DNA from: Puniceicoccus vermicola
GTDB lineage: Bacteria; Verrucomicrobiota; Verrucomicrobiia; Opitutales; Puniceicoccaceae
DNA length: 64,000 bases
Direction of reading: 5' to 3'
NCBI RefSeq assembly: GCF_014230055.1
Contig: NZ_JACHVA010000046.1
Coordinates: 27,963 to 91,962 of the forward strand
Shown: one piece after another, positions 52,114-61,242 of the stretch
How positions within the stretch are numbered: the first letter of the stretch is position 1
Layout of the letters: each line of letters starts with the position of its first letter
Position numbers and translations under genes: made by a program
The notes under the pieces: model-generated
Database searches by the model: none
Told to the model about the DNA's origin: nothing
The model's input: only the letters and a program-made list of their open reading frames with translations

Positions 52114-53445
52114 TTAGAACGGTTGCCCAAACATCGCCACGAATTGCATGGTCTCTTCGGAGAAAGCCGCTCCGATTCGGACAACCGCGTTGCGAACGAA
52201 GAAGCGTAGGTCGATGCCCGCGTCATAGTGGAGGTCGTTATAGAAAAGCTCGAGGTCGTAGGAATCTCCGACTCGCCCGGCCTCTGCGAATATGGAGATC
52301 TGCCACCAGTCGAGGTCGAGAATCTCGTCGACCATGGTGTCTGAGAACGGGAGCCAGTGGGGAATGAGCCGGTATTCCGCCGAAAGATAGGAGACCGCCC
52401 GGCCGTTGAACCGGTTCGACGGATATCCACGCATCCGATTGAACCCTCCGAGGGTCGCTCCAGTGTAGTAAGGGGGACGATTTACGGCAACGGGAGCGCC
52501 GAGTCCGGGGACGTCCACCTCCTCCCAAGTGAACGAATAACCGGTCCAGGCGTTGAGTCCGATGACCCGTTGTCGAAACCATCCGGTCTCGCCCAAGTTG
52601 AAATACTTCGAGAGCTCGATTTCCCCGAACGTCCACGAGTCAGAGTCGCCGAGGGCACCCCAATCCCGGGTGATGGCGACTTTTTGGTAACTGCCCCGGC
52701 TCGGGTTCGTACGGAAGTCCCGGTTATCGTATTCAAGACCGACTTGCAGATTGAGGGTTTCAAAGCTGTAGGGCGTTCCTGTTTCGGGAACGGTCACGCT
52801 TTGATTGCGATAGTAGGGGCGAAAAAGGAGTGAGGTGCGGCCGGAGCGAAACGGGTCCCAAATCTCGCCCCCCGTAGGTGCGGAGACGAGCATTCCCCGA
52901 TCGACCTCATAGGTGTGGATGGCGCTGTCTCGGTTGTCGCCCATCGGGAGAACGTAGCGAAACTGGGCCTGGAGCCATGCATCGTCGGCTCCTTCTCTGA
53001 AATAGTTTTCTCCGCTCGAGTCGTTGCTGCCGGCGAGGTTTGGCGAACTGAGATATTCGGGGTTGCCCGGGAGGAATACTTGGAGATTCGTGTAGTGAAA
53101 ATAGTTGGCTAGCGGTTCGACGTAGAGACGATCGAGAATTCCGGTGGGATACCCGTTCCCGCCGAGGATTACGCTCCAGGTGCCGTTGCTGCTGTAGGTC
53201 GCCGCCCCGTAGGTGATCGAGGTATCGCTGAGCCAGCCGGAGGTGCCGCCCCCAATCCCAACTGCGACGTCCCAGGTGTCACTGGAAAACCCGTAGGGGA
53301 GGGCGATCCAGCCCTTACGCGGCACTCGTTGTCCTTTGTCGACAGTGATGTCCTGAGCGGTTGCGGGAAGGATTCCCAGCAAAGCTAGGATGCATCCGCA
53401 GAGGAGTTTAGTCCTGAGCGGAAAAGGTCGGCGGCCGCAGTGCAT
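52114..53445 (-). CDS. BamA/TamA-like outer-membrane beta-barrel protein (bacterial surface antigen)
   Basis: 443 aa from ATG 53445; a longer frame to 53541 puts a poor N-terminus before the signal peptide. Signal: RTKLLCGCILALLGILPATAQD, cleaved after TAQ or near it. The rest is beta-barrel-like with alternating aromatic strands. GGFNRMRGYPSNRFNGRAV resembles the conserved RGY/RGF motif of loop 6 in the Omp85 superfamily, followed by AEYRLIPHW. The C-terminal residue is Phe (FGQPF), as expected for OMP insertion. No POTRA domains are present, so it is a barrel-only member like other patatin-less surface antigens. Role unknown. Confidence 0.82.
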   Translation of the reverse strand: MHCGRRPFPLRTKLLCGCILALLGILPATAQDITVDKGQRVPRKGWIALPYGFSSDTWDVAVGIGGGTSGWLSDTSITYGAATYSSNGTWSVILGGNGYPTGILDRLYVEPLANYFHYTNLQVFLPGNPEYLSSPNLAGSNDSSGENYFREGADDAWLQAQFRYVLPMGDNRDSAIHTYEVDRGMLVSAPTGGEIWDPFRSGRTSLLFRPYYRNQSVTVPETGTPYSFETLNLQVGLEYDNRDFRTNPSRGSYQKVAITRDWGALGDSDSWTFGEIELSKYFNLGETGWFRQRVIGLNAWTGYSFTWEEVDVPGLGAPVAVNRPPYYTGATLGGFNRMRGYPSNRFNGRAVSYLSAEYRLIPHWLPFSDTMVDEILDLDWWQISIFAEAGRVGDSYDLELFYNDLHYDAGIDLRFFVRNAVVRIGAAFSEETMQFVAMFGQPF

Positions 53446-53722
53446 GAGTCGTGATGAGTCGAACAGGAGGTGGAAGAAAATCGTGAATAACCTTTGTGCC
53501 CGAAGATCGTTAGCGGAGCGTGGGCGCGAGACCAACCCCAAATCGACTCAGATTCCGCAGAACGCTTCGGATTTTCTATGAGGAGCCGTTTTCTGCTCCG
53601 TTTTCGTTGGCGGTTTGGTGTGCCTCGACTGATTCCCCGCCCTTGACTGTCTTCATCCCTCCCTCTCTCATTGAGGCGCTTCTTTTTCACCCTTTCAACT
53701 CGTCCTTCGCAGCTATATTTCA

Positions 53723-54694
53723 ATGAAAAACTCTCCGGAACCGGGTCATTTGAAGTCACACGTTACCCTGGTGATCTCGCATCGGGTTTCGGAGGAGGTC
53801 TCGCGCGAATTTGCCCGTTTGCAGGATGAATTGGCCCGCAAGCTGAAGACCTTCGAGGGGTTCCTGGGGTTGGAAACGTCCTCTCCCGAAGGGGGACGGC
53901 AGGAGGAGTGGGTGATTGTCTACCGCTTTCAGCACGCTGGGGCCCTTGAGAAGTGGATGGAATCCCCGCAACGAAAGAAAATCGTCGAAAAGATCCGCGA
54001 GCTCACCGGGCAGGAAGGGAGTATTCAGATCCTAGTCGAGCCGCAGAACAAGGAATCGGTGACGACGGTATTCGCTCATCGGATTAAAAAGGGGTGCGAG
54101 GAGGATTATCGGAATTGGCGGGCGCGAATTATCGAGGCCCAGCGGGCGTTTGACGGGTTTCTCGGGGTGGAGTCTTTCGATCCCATAGAAGGCGTGAGCG
54201 ACCAATGGGTGGACATTGGCCACTTCACCAACGCCGAATCCCGGATCGCGTGGATGGAGTCGGAGGAGCGCAAGCGATTGGTCCGGGAACTCGAGCCGCT
54301 GGCGGAGGATGTTTCGGTCAAGTCAGTGAGCTCGGGGCTCGATGCTTGGTTTCGCAGTGGCTCCGGAGAGCAATCGGAAGAGACCCCGCCTGTCTGGAAG
54401 CAGGCGCTTTCGATCTTGTTGGCTCTCTATCCGATCGTGATGCTGCTGACCTTTTATTTCAATCCGCTCTTCGGCTCGATCTCCTTGCCCCTGATGATGC
54501 TGATCGGAAATGCCGTCAGCGTCAGTCTACTGTCTTGGTTCGTCATGAAATGGGTCAATCGCCTACTGGGTTTCTGGCTTCTTCCGAAACGGAAGAGCCT
54601 GGCTTTGGATATCGGTGGAGCCGTGGGGATTTTCATCTTACTGGCCATAATGCTCTTCTTGTTCGAGCGATTCGATCCTTTGCCGATGAAGTAG
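53723..54694 (+). CDS. Double ABM-domain (antibiotic biosynthesis monooxygenase-like) membrane protein
   Basis: 323 aa. Two ABM ferredoxin-like domains in tandem: residues about 13-105 (LVISHRVSEEVSREFARLQD, KTFEGFLGLETSSP, WVIVYRFQHAGALEKWMES) and about 112-205 (FAHRIKKGCEEDYRNWRARI, AFDGFLGVESFDP, WVDIGHFTNAESRIAWMES). Three membrane helices follow (about 225-320; QALSILLALYPIVMLLTFYF first). Known as a widespread uncharacterised type. The ABM pair may bind a small aromatic or act as a sensor; no catalytic proof. Confidence 0.85.
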   Translation: MKNSPEPGHLKSHVTLVISHRVSEEVSREFARLQDELARKLKTFEGFLGLETSSPEGGRQEEWVIVYRFQHAGALEKWMESPQRKKIVEKIRELTGQEGSIQILVEPQNKESVTTVFAHRIKKGCEEDYRNWRARIIEAQRAFDGFLGVESFDPIEGVSDQWVDIGHFTNAESRIAWMESEERKRLVRELEPLAEDVSVKSVSSGLDAWFRSGSGEQSEETPPVWKQALSILLALYPIVMLLTFYFNPLFGSISLPLMMLIGNAVSVSLLSWFVMKWVNRLLGFWLLPKRKSLALDIGGAVGIFILLAIMLFLFERFDPLPMK

Positions 54695-54734
54695 CCTCAA
54701 GCCGTTCGATTCTCTCCTGACTCCACGAAAAATT

Positions 54735-55955
54735 ATGATTATTTCCGGACAACTCCTTCTTCCTTCTGGCGAACGAACCGTAAATATCCAACCGGGTTGG
54801 CTTCGACTCGAAGAAGACCGAATTGCCGAAGTGCATCCCGGAGAGATCCATTCCCGCCCCGATCTCGGTGGGGAAGACTTTCTCGTTTCCCCCGGCTTCA
54901 TCGACACGCACCTGCACCTGCCTCAGATCGATTCTTTCGGAGCGTTTGGCGAGAGATTGCTCGACTGGTTGAATGGGACGATCTTTCCGGCAGAGATTGC
55001 CTGGTCTGATCCGGATCACGCTCAACTGCGGGCCCGAAGTGCTATGGAGCAGCTGTTTGCCTGTGGTACAACCGGGATCGTGGCGTTTGCCTCCAATCAT
55101 TTCGAAAGCACGAGGCGCTCGCTTGAAACGGCACGAGAGCTCGGAATGCGTGCGTCGATCGGGCAAACTCTCTGTGATATGGAGATCACACCCGAGCTTT
55201 TGGTTCCCACGGCGGATTCTCTTCGGCAGGCGCGTGAGCTTTTGGAAGGATTCCCTCCCGGAACCGACCGTGTCACCGCCTCAGTGGCTCCTCGGTTCGC
55301 ATTGACTTGCACCGGAGAGCTGTTGAGTGGGTGTGGAGATCTTGCCAGGGAGTTCGGTGCCATCGTCCAGACTCACTTGGCGGAGATGGAGCCTGAGTGC
55401 GAGCGGGCCTGTGAACTTCATGACGCGTCGGACTACACAAGTATTTACGAACGCGCGGGCCTCCTCACGAGCCGTTCGCTCTTTGGACATTCGATCCACC
55501 TCAGCCCCGACGAACGCTCACGCCTCGCCGCTGCCGGGAGTAAGGCGGCCCACTGTCCCACCTCAAACACATTTCTCCGGTCCGGCGTCATGAATCGCGC
55601 CCAATGGCTGCGAGACGGCTATGGGGTCACCCTGGCCACCGACCAATGCGCAGGCTACGAGAAATCCATGATCCGCGTCGCCCGCTCGATGCTTGAGGTC
55701 ACGATGTTTGTCGGAGAAAAGCCACCCAGCGAATTCGAGGCGTGGTGGCAAATCACAGCAGGCAACGCCCAAGAGCTCGGTTGGGCAGACAATGGCGTGC
55801 TCCGTGAAGGAGCCGAGGCTGACATTGTTCTCATCAAACCCGAGCATCCCTGGCACAAACTGCGCCGCCCCCTGAGCGACCTCCTTTGGACCTTCGACGA
55901 TCGCTGGCTCAAGGCGACCATTGCCAACGGAAAGTTGGTGTATCGCCAAGCGTAA
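54735..55955 (+). CDS. guaD: Guanine deaminase
   Basis: 406 aa amidohydrolase. Deaminates guanine to xanthine with a Zn ion in purine salvage or nitrogen use. Metal ligands visible: HxH in GFIDTHLHLPQID, His in VQTHLAEMEPE, His in SLFGHSIHLSPDE and Asp in LATDQCAGYEKSM. The LLDWLNGTIFPAE and HCPTSNTFLRSG segments are typical of the GuaD branch rather than cytosine deaminase or chlorohydrolases. The usual LATDVGGG loop is altered to LATDQCAG. No purine genes are adjacent. Confidence 0.9.
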   Translation: MIISGQLLLPSGERTVNIQPGWLRLEEDRIAEVHPGEIHSRPDLGGEDFLVSPGFIDTHLHLPQIDSFGAFGERLLDWLNGTIFPAEIAWSDPDHAQLRARSAMEQLFACGTTGIVAFASNHFESTRRSLETARELGMRASIGQTLCDMEITPELLVPTADSLRQARELLEGFPPGTDRVTASVAPRFALTCTGELLSGCGDLAREFGAIVQTHLAEMEPECERACELHDASDYTSIYERAGLLTSRSLFGHSIHLSPDERSRLAAAGSKAAHCPTSNTFLRSGVMNRAQWLRDGYGVTLATDQCAGYEKSMIRVARSMLEVTMFVGEKPPSEFEAWWQITAGNAQELGWADNGVLREGAEADIVLIKPEHPWHKLRRPLSDLLWTFDDRWLKATIANGKLVYRQA

Positions 55956-56262
55956 GAGGAGTCTGTGTTTGGAGACACGGTCTGAAGAAACATTGGACTA
56001 AAATCTGTCTGGTTTAAAATATTTGGCACCAAGGAGATCGGGATCATCTCCGTGTGTTTGATTTGGCCACTCCCCGGTCGTCTTTCGTCTTTACTGAGTT
56101 GTTTGTCTATGTGATCGACGAGGCTTCTGATATCGTGAAGTAAATAAACCAGGTTACTTTAAGTTGACATGTTCGGTTTCGAACTGTGATTCGACTGGGT
56201 CGTGATACCAGAATCGGGATTGTGCGGTTGAAGTCTGGGCGGCTTGCCGTTCCCTCTGTTCA
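55956..56262. other. Intergenic region, 307 bases
   Basis: No ORF with support on either strand. It holds an inverted pair CTGGTTTA (56009) and TAAACCAG (56145), 130 bases apart. A small hairpin AAGTAA/TTACTT (about 56139-56160) encloses the second copy. An isolated TTGACA at 56164 has no matching -10. The region should contain the promoter of the lipoprotein operon at 56263. Confidence 0.5.
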
Positions 56263-57687
56263 ATGCGCTTTTTTGCTAAACTTTCGCCTGCAATTCTTGG
56301 GGTGTTTCTGCTCCTTCTCGCTGCTTGCTCTTCTGGTTCCGGTTTCGTAGAGACCGAGGCTCCCTCGGGGTCCTCCAATCAACTCCTTGCGCCAGAGGAA
56401 CTTGCGGGTGGATCGGTCCGGGCGGTTTGGATCCGCGAAGTTGGAGATGGGACGGATTGGCACGCTGCCACGAGCAACGTGATCCTCATGGGCTATGACA
56501 GTGAGGACGGCCAAGGGGTTCGGGTGTTGCACGAGGGATTCCGTAATTATAACAAGCCACTTCTCTCTCCGGACGGCCAGACCGTCGTCTTTACCGACCT
56601 TTCCGATCGTCGCGGGATCATCACCGCTCTGGAGTGGGGCTCGCAGAAGCTCGTCCCCCTTGGGGCCGGTCTCGCCCTCGATGTCTGGGAGGCGCCCGAT
56701 GGCACCGTTTGGGTCTATGCTGGGCAAGGACCGATGGACCATCGGGGAAATGTGGCCAAGGTCGAACGCTTTCCCCTCGACGACCCTTCCGCGCGGGAGC
56801 TCGTTTGGGATCACAAAGTGGCGCGTGACAATTTCCAGCTTGGGGCCTCGGGACAATTCGCCGGCGGGCTTTTTCCCGCAGCTCCCAATGGTGGCGTGGT
56901 CGACCTTGAGACTCTCAAGTTCAACGTCTACTCGCCCGGTTGCTGGGCTGCGCTCTCTCCGGGCCCCCGGGGATTGCTCTGGGTCTTTGACGGTCGCCAC
57001 CGCAATCTCCAGTTTTTTGCCACCAATTCGGAATACCAGCCCGGCGGAGACACCGATCGCTGGGTGGTCAACATCACCGGAGCACCGGGAATCGACGGCA
57101 ACCGCACCTACTATCCCCGTTGGTCGAACCATTCCCGCTTTTTCGGGGTTTCCGGTCCGATGCCGCACGGCAACTATGAGCGGGCGGAAATCTACATCGG
57201 TCGCTTCTCGGAGGATTATCAGCGCGTCGAGGCCTGGAGCCGCCTTACGAACGACGACCGCCCCGATATCTTCCCAGATATTCGGGTGATCCCCGGCGGG
57301 AAAGGGACCTCTGCGGGATCTACAGGGCCGGTTTCTTCGAAAATGCAGCCGAACTCCACGGGGGAGGAATTTGAGACGACTGGCGTCCTTCTCGAGAAGA
57401 CCCGAACTCCCACGCCGGACGACATTGCCCCTTACAAATCCGCCCTCGCGGTTTACCGCTATCAGGTGGAGTCGGTGCCGGAGACTGGGGAGCCGGGCGA
57501 AATATATGTCGGTCACTGGGTCATTCAGGATGAAAAAGTATTGCGCGATTTTCGGAGAGAAGTGGGCGAGTCCTATCCGCTCGAACTCGAGATCTACGAT
57601 GGAAACCCGAAGTATCAGGGCAAACGGGTCGTTTCCGACTTGAACGAAGGGGCCTCGACCCTCTTCGTGGACATATCGGACAATTGA
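56263..57687 (+). CDS. Lipoprotein with beta-propeller-like (TolB/WD40-like) domain
   Basis: 474 aa. Signal MRFFAKLSPAILGVFLLLLA with lipobox LAAC at about residues 19-22. The body has repeated blade-like strands: LLSPDGQTVVFTDLSDRRGI, LALDVWEAPDGTVWVYAGQG, CWAALSPGPRGLLWVFDGRH and YYPRWSNHSRFFGVSGPM. The last 120 residues form a separate beta-rich segment (AVYRYQVESVPETG, YEVGHW-like IYVGHWVIQ). Possibly surface or periplasmic glycan-related, but no catalytic residue set is recognised. Its stop overlaps the next gene's TTG start. Confidence 0.75.
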   Translation: MRFFAKLSPAILGVFLLLLAACSSGSGFVETEAPSGSSNQLLAPEELAGGSVRAVWIREVGDGTDWHAATSNVILMGYDSEDGQGVRVLHEGFRNYNKPLLSPDGQTVVFTDLSDRRGIITALEWGSQKLVPLGAGLALDVWEAPDGTVWVYAGQGPMDHRGNVAKVERFPLDDPSARELVWDHKVARDNFQLGASGQFAGGLFPAAPNGGVVDLETLKFNVYSPGCWAALSPGPRGLLWVFDGRHRNLQFFATNSEYQPGGDTDRWVVNITGAPGIDGNRTYYPRWSNHSRFFGVSGPMPHGNYERAEIYIGRFSEDYQRVEAWSRLTNDDRPDIFPDIRVIPGGKGTSAGSTGPVSSKMQPNSTGEEFETTGVLLEKTRTPTPDDIAPYKSALAVYRYQVESVPETGEPGEIYVGHWVIQDEKVLRDFRREVGESYPLELEIYDGNPKYQGKRVVSDLNEGASTLFVDISDN

Positions 57688-59198
57688 AGACCTTTTACGA
57701 CTTTCACCTCCACTGGTATCCGGGATACCAGATCGATCGCTTTGGCGAACGACTGCAGGAGGTGACCCGCAACTATTCCTCCGTCGTCGGCGTGGTGTAT
57801 GACACCGAGCTCGTCGATTGTTGGAATGATTTCCTCATTGCCACCCAGTTTCTCCCCCTGAAGAACGTGGAGTCCAGCGACTCGCGGTTCTACGGCGAGA
57901 TGGAGGAAGATGGCACCCGGATCGTGTTCTACCGGGGCGTACAAGCTGTCTCGGAGGAGAACGTCGAGCTGCTGGTCATCGGCGAAGTGCCCGACACGGG
58001 GCCGTTAGAGAAAATGGTATCGGTGGCCCTCTCGATTGGTTCGGCCGTTCTGTTGCCTTGGGGCTTCGGGAAATGGCGGGGCAAAAGGGGACAGCTCATC
58101 CTCCGGGAGTTCCGTCAATCGCGGCCCAGGCTTTTTCCGTCAGACTCCGCCAATCGCCCGAACCGCGGCGGTGGGAAGGCCTTTCTTGCGGGAGTATTTG
58201 CGAAACTGCCGGGGTGCTATCGGCTCGATGGGAGCGATCCCCTGCCTATGGAGAACGACGAGATCTTCTCGTTCACCTTGGGGATGGAAGGTCCCGAGCC
58301 GCAGGATTTCCCGGAGGACGCAGCCTCTTTTGCTGAGAGGTTGCCGCAGTTGGCCTCGGAGTTGAAGTCTGTCGAAGGGCGGAGGGTCGGCCGTGAATCG
58401 GTGAGTCGCCAGGTTCGTTTGCGGAAGAATGGACTCGCTTTGCAACCTCCCCATATTCCGACGGTGCCCGGGACTTCGGATGCGGGAGATATCGAGTCCG
58501 CTACGGATCGCTACGCCCGCCGGTTTTCCGGAAGCGTCGGAATGTTCTTTCTGGATCGTCAGGCCGAGCTCACTCTCAAACTTGCTGAGTTGGAGCGCTT
58601 TCCGAAAGGGGAGGTTCTCGACATTGGAGGCGGTCACACCCAGCTAGCCCCTCACTTTCTCGAGAAGGGCTGTTCGGTGAGCATCTTCGCCAGCGACGAC
58701 TCTTGTCGGAAGCGTCCAGACCGGATACTCGGCGCCTGGAACTATCGATTTGCGACGGGCGATCTTCTCCACCTCCCTTATCCGGACAACTCTTTTGAAG
58801 TCGTTACTCTTTTCCGCCTCGTTCCCCACGAGACAGATTGGGAAGCTCTCATCGAGGAAGCCGCCCGGGTCTCTCGCAATACCGTCATCCTCGACTACCC
58901 CGACATTCGTAGCTTCAATGTCTTTTCAAGAATGCTCTTTCTGGTGAAAAAGGCCGTTGAAAAGGACACCCGGGACTACGAGCTCTTCACGCGCAAGAAG
59001 ATTGCGGCTGCGATGGAGGAAGCCGGTCTCCGAGATCTACGCTGGAGGCCGCAGTTCTTTCTTCCCATGGCTCTCTATCGCATGGTGGGTTCCGGTCGTT
59101 TTGCCAAAATCCTCGAAAGCTTTTTTAACACTCTCGGGCTTACCCAACTATTCGGCTCCCCGGTTATCGTTGGAGGACGCAAGAAAGCCAGCGAATGA
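57684..59198 (+). CDS. PHP-like hydrolase domain fused to SAM methyltransferase
   Basis: 504 aa. TTG start 57684 overlaps the previous TGA (TTGA), so it is coupled to the lipoprotein gene. Residues 1-200: FYDFHLHWYPGYQ with His8-x-His10, VLLPWGFGKWRGKRGQLILR and GCYRLDGSDPLPMENDE, a layout like PHP-type metal-dependent phosphoesterases (HxH, a late D in GSDPLP). Residues about 300-455: EVLDIGGGHTQLAPHF (motif I, from residue 310), SIFASDD, LLHLPYPDNSFEVVTLFRL and RNTVILDYPDI, a class I methyltransferase; the last 50 residues are amphipathic. The fusion is unusual. A sugar- or lipid-modifying role is inference. Confidence 0.8.
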   Translation: MKTFYDFHLHWYPGYQIDRFGERLQEVTRNYSSVVGVVYDTELVDCWNDFLIATQFLPLKNVESSDSRFYGEMEEDGTRIVFYRGVQAVSEENVELLVIGEVPDTGPLEKMVSVALSIGSAVLLPWGFGKWRGKRGQLILREFRQSRPRLFPSDSANRPNRGGGKAFLAGVFAKLPGCYRLDGSDPLPMENDEIFSFTLGMEGPEPQDFPEDAASFAERLPQLASELKSVEGRRVGRESVSRQVRLRKNGLALQPPHIPTVPGTSDAGDIESATDRYARRFSGSVGMFFLDRQAELTLKLAELERFPKGEVLDIGGGHTQLAPHFLEKGCSVSIFASDDSCRKRPDRILGAWNYRFATGDLLHLPYPDNSFEVVTLFRLVPHETDWEALIEEAARVSRNTVILDYPDIRSFNVFSRMLFLVKKAVEKDTRDYELFTRKKIAAAMEEAGLRDLRWRPQFFLPMALYRMVGSGRFAKILESFFNTLGLTQLFGSPVIVGGRKKASE

Positions 59199-59232
59199 AA
59201 CGTAAAGGGTCTCTTGCGATAGTTTTATGGGG

Positions 59233-59329
59233 GATGGCGAACCTTGAATTTCCAACCTCGACCGTGAATGGGAGGATTTTCTTCACTCGATGTTGGACGT
59301 TTTACGTTCAAAGTTCGATGTTCGCCCTC
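59233..59329. repeat. Heptamer-built palindromic repeat, copy D
   Basis: 97 bp, the most diverged copy. Termini GATGGCGAAC / GTTCGCCCTC. The left arm has GAACCTT, GAATTTC, CAACCTC and GACCGTG, then decays. The right arm is well kept: ATGTTGG, ACGTTTT, ACGTTCA, AAGTTCG and ATGTTCG. It carries an in-frame ATG at 59290 that falsely extends the downstream GT4. Confidence 0.85.
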
Positions 59330-59391
59330 TAAAATATCTGCCAATCATCCCCGCGACTAAACTTCAAAATTTTCTTCGATCGCAATTCTCC

Positions 59392-60564
59392 GTGTCCCAG
59401 TCACTCTCCATCCTCCTGATTGCCCCGCATCCCTTCTTCGCGGAGCGCGGCACCCCGATTGCTGTGCGCGAGGCGGCGATGCTTCTCAGTGAGGCCGGGC
59501 ACAAGGTGACGATCCTGACCTTTCACCTCGGAGAGGATCCTGAAATTCCCGGAGTCGCGGTGAAGCGGATTCCCCGGATCCCCGGAATCAAGAAAGTCGG
59601 GATTGGGTTTTCTCCCGCCAAGCTCATCGCCGATGGTTTTCTTTTTCTGAAGCTCGGCTGGATGCTCATGCGTGAAAAATACGATGCCGTTCACGCTGTC
59701 GAAGAGTCCGTCTTTCTCGCTTGGATCTGGCGTGAGTTCATTCCGTATCGCCTCGTTTATGACATGGACTCCTGCATGTCGGATCAGATCGTGGAGAAAT
59801 GGCCTCAGGCGAGTTCCCTCGGGAGTTTCCTGCGGGGTAGTGAGCAGTTTGTCATGCGGCGAGTCGATCACATCCTTCCCGTGTGTCCCGCCTTGGCCGA
59901 GACCTGTCGCGAGTTGGCCTCGCAGACTCCGCGTTCTGTTTTGCACGACGTCCCGCCGCCGAAGTCGGGCCATCAGCCCGCCGATCTCGTGAATCTACGC
60001 CAGCTGGTCGGCAGTGATGGACCCATCGCCCTCTACGTCGGAAACTTTGAAGGTTATCAAGGAGTGGATTTGCTACTCGCCGCGATGGAGCGGGTCGATC
60101 CAGTGTCCCCGTTGCGCCTCGTCCTGATCGGAGGAGGGGAGAGCACAGGGAGTATTCGCAGGCGCATCGAGACGACCTCACTCAAGGGTCGAGTGCTCCT
60201 CCCTGGACCTCAGCCGCTGGACCATTTGCCCTTTCTCCTTGAGCAGGCGGATATTCTCGCTTCTCCGCGTAGCCGTGGTGTCAATACGCCGATGAAAGTT
60301 TACGCTTATCTGCAGTCCGGACGGGCAATGGTGGCCACCCGCATCCTTTCCCATACCCAAGTGATGAGCGAAGAGCATGCTTGCCTGGCCGACCCGACTC
60401 CTGCAGGCCTGGCCGAAGGCTTGGAGACTCTCGCCAATGATCCAGCCCTTCGCGACCGCCTGGGGCAATCGGCGAAAGCTCTTTCCGAAACCCGTTTCTC
60501 CCGCAATGCCCTTGGCGAGCAGATTTTCAAAGCTTACGAAACTGAGCCGGGTATTGATTGCTGA
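59392..60564 (+). CDS. Glycosyltransferase family 4
   Basis: 390 aa from GTG 59392 (MSQSLSILLIAPHPF); the longer ATG start at 59290 lies in repeat copy D. N-terminal domain: IAPHPFFAERGTPIAVREAA, LSEAGHKVTILTFHLGED and LVYDMDSCMSDQIVEKWPQA. Donor domain: IALYVGNFEGYQGVDLLLAA, LRLVLIGGGESTGSIR and the VNTPMKVYAYLQSGRAMVAT loop where EX7E usually sits (the first Glu replaced, as in some GT4 groups), then EEHACLADPTPAGLAEGL. Detached from the main locus, next to the PHP-methyltransferase gene. Weak start signal. Confidence 0.82.
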   Translation: MSQSLSILLIAPHPFFAERGTPIAVREAAMLLSEAGHKVTILTFHLGEDPEIPGVAVKRIPRIPGIKKVGIGFSPAKLIADGFLFLKLGWMLMREKYDAVHAVEESVFLAWIWREFIPYRLVYDMDSCMSDQIVEKWPQASSLGSFLRGSEQFVMRRVDHILPVCPALAETCRELASQTPRSVLHDVPPPKSGHQPADLVNLRQLVGSDGPIALYVGNFEGYQGVDLLLAAMERVDPVSPLRLVLIGGGESTGSIRRRIETTSLKGRVLLPGPQPLDHLPFLLEQADILASPRSRGVNTPMKVYAYLQSGRAMVATRILSHTQVMSEEHACLADPTPAGLAEGLETLANDPALRDRLGQSAKALSETRFSRNALGEQIFKAYETEPGIDC

Positions 60565-60577
60565 GTAGTTTTGTTGA

Positions 60578-60593
60578 AGGGAGAAGACTCCCT
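60578..60593. terminator. Weak hairpin in convergent gap
   Basis: AGGGAG-AAGA-CTCCCT, a 6-bp perfect stem, lies 14 bases after the GT4 stop in the gap before the convergent DsbB-like gene. It has no T-run on either side, so it may only slow transcription from both directions. Confidence 0.3.
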
Positions 60594-60683
60594 CCACTCT
60601 TGGGCTTGGATCAATGTTTGCTCCCCCGATGGTGAATGATGCTCGCACGGCGGGTAGCAGTCGATACTGCCGGAAAAACGGAA

Positions 60684-61232
60684 TCAGTGGAGAAGGTGAT
60701 ATTCGGTCGGATTGCCCGGGAGGAACCAGTTCCAGCCGGCTTCGAAGAATACGCTGACGACATTCGCCAAAAGGATGAGAGCGAAAAGGCCGAGCACGCA
60801 TTTCGAGAAGGTCGAGAGTTTCGTTGGGCGATAGGTTTCGCCCTCCTTCAGGGTCCACAAGTGAAGGCCGCAGACAGCAACCATGACGGCAAAAACAATG
60901 AAGGCCCAAGTGTAGAGATGGAACCCCATCACGGGGGTCCCGTAGCCCGGATCCGTCGAGCTGGCAATATGGAGGACGATCTGGCGGGTGGAGATCGATC
61001 CTCCGAGCATTGCGGCTATGATCGTCATGCCAAAGAATTTGACTCGAACGCCGTGGAGAATCACGAGGCAGGGGCCGATCGCCGCGAGGGACATCCCCAT
61101 CCGCTGTAGGTAACAGAGGGGGCAGGGGATTTCTTCGAATATGAACTGAATCCCGAAGGCCCCGAGAAGAACTCCCATCAGGACGAGAACGTAAAGGTGC
61201 GCGAGGTAGTAGGTGAGGCGAGCGTTGGTCAT
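60684..61232 (-). CDS. DsbB-like membrane protein
   Basis: 182 aa, four to five helices. The first periplasmic loop has Cys37 and Cys40 in EEIPCPLCYLQRMGM, the DsbB-type redox pair with the Gln-Arg that contact quinone. Further on STRQIVLHIA resembles the DsbB helix that precedes the second loop. The second loop (about residues 90-105, SSTDPGYGTPVMG) lacks the second Cys pair that passes electrons to DsbA in E. coli DsbB. It may be a partial or specialised quinone-coupled oxidase. A 51-codon membrane ORF ends 10 bases before it. Confidence 0.8.
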   Translation of the reverse strand: MTNARLTYYLAHLYVLVLMGVLLGAFGIQFIFEEIPCPLCYLQRMGMSLAAIGPCLVILHGVRVKFFGMTIIAAMLGGSISTRQIVLHIASSTDPGYGTPVMGFHLYTWAFIVFAVMVAVCGLHLWTLKEGETYRPTKLSTFSKCVLGLFALILLANVVSVFFEAGWNWFLPGNPTEYHLLH

Positions 61233-61242
61233 CGTACCGAGT

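Noticed and set aside
56164..56192. TTGACA as a -35 box for the lipoprotein operon
   Set aside because: No acceptable -10 hexamer at 16-18 bases; sequence there is TGATTC.
56260..57516. 418-codon open frame on the minus strand
   Set aside because: Antisense shadow of the propeller lipoprotein: no family motif, no signal, and the + strand product has a clear lipobox and ordered blades.
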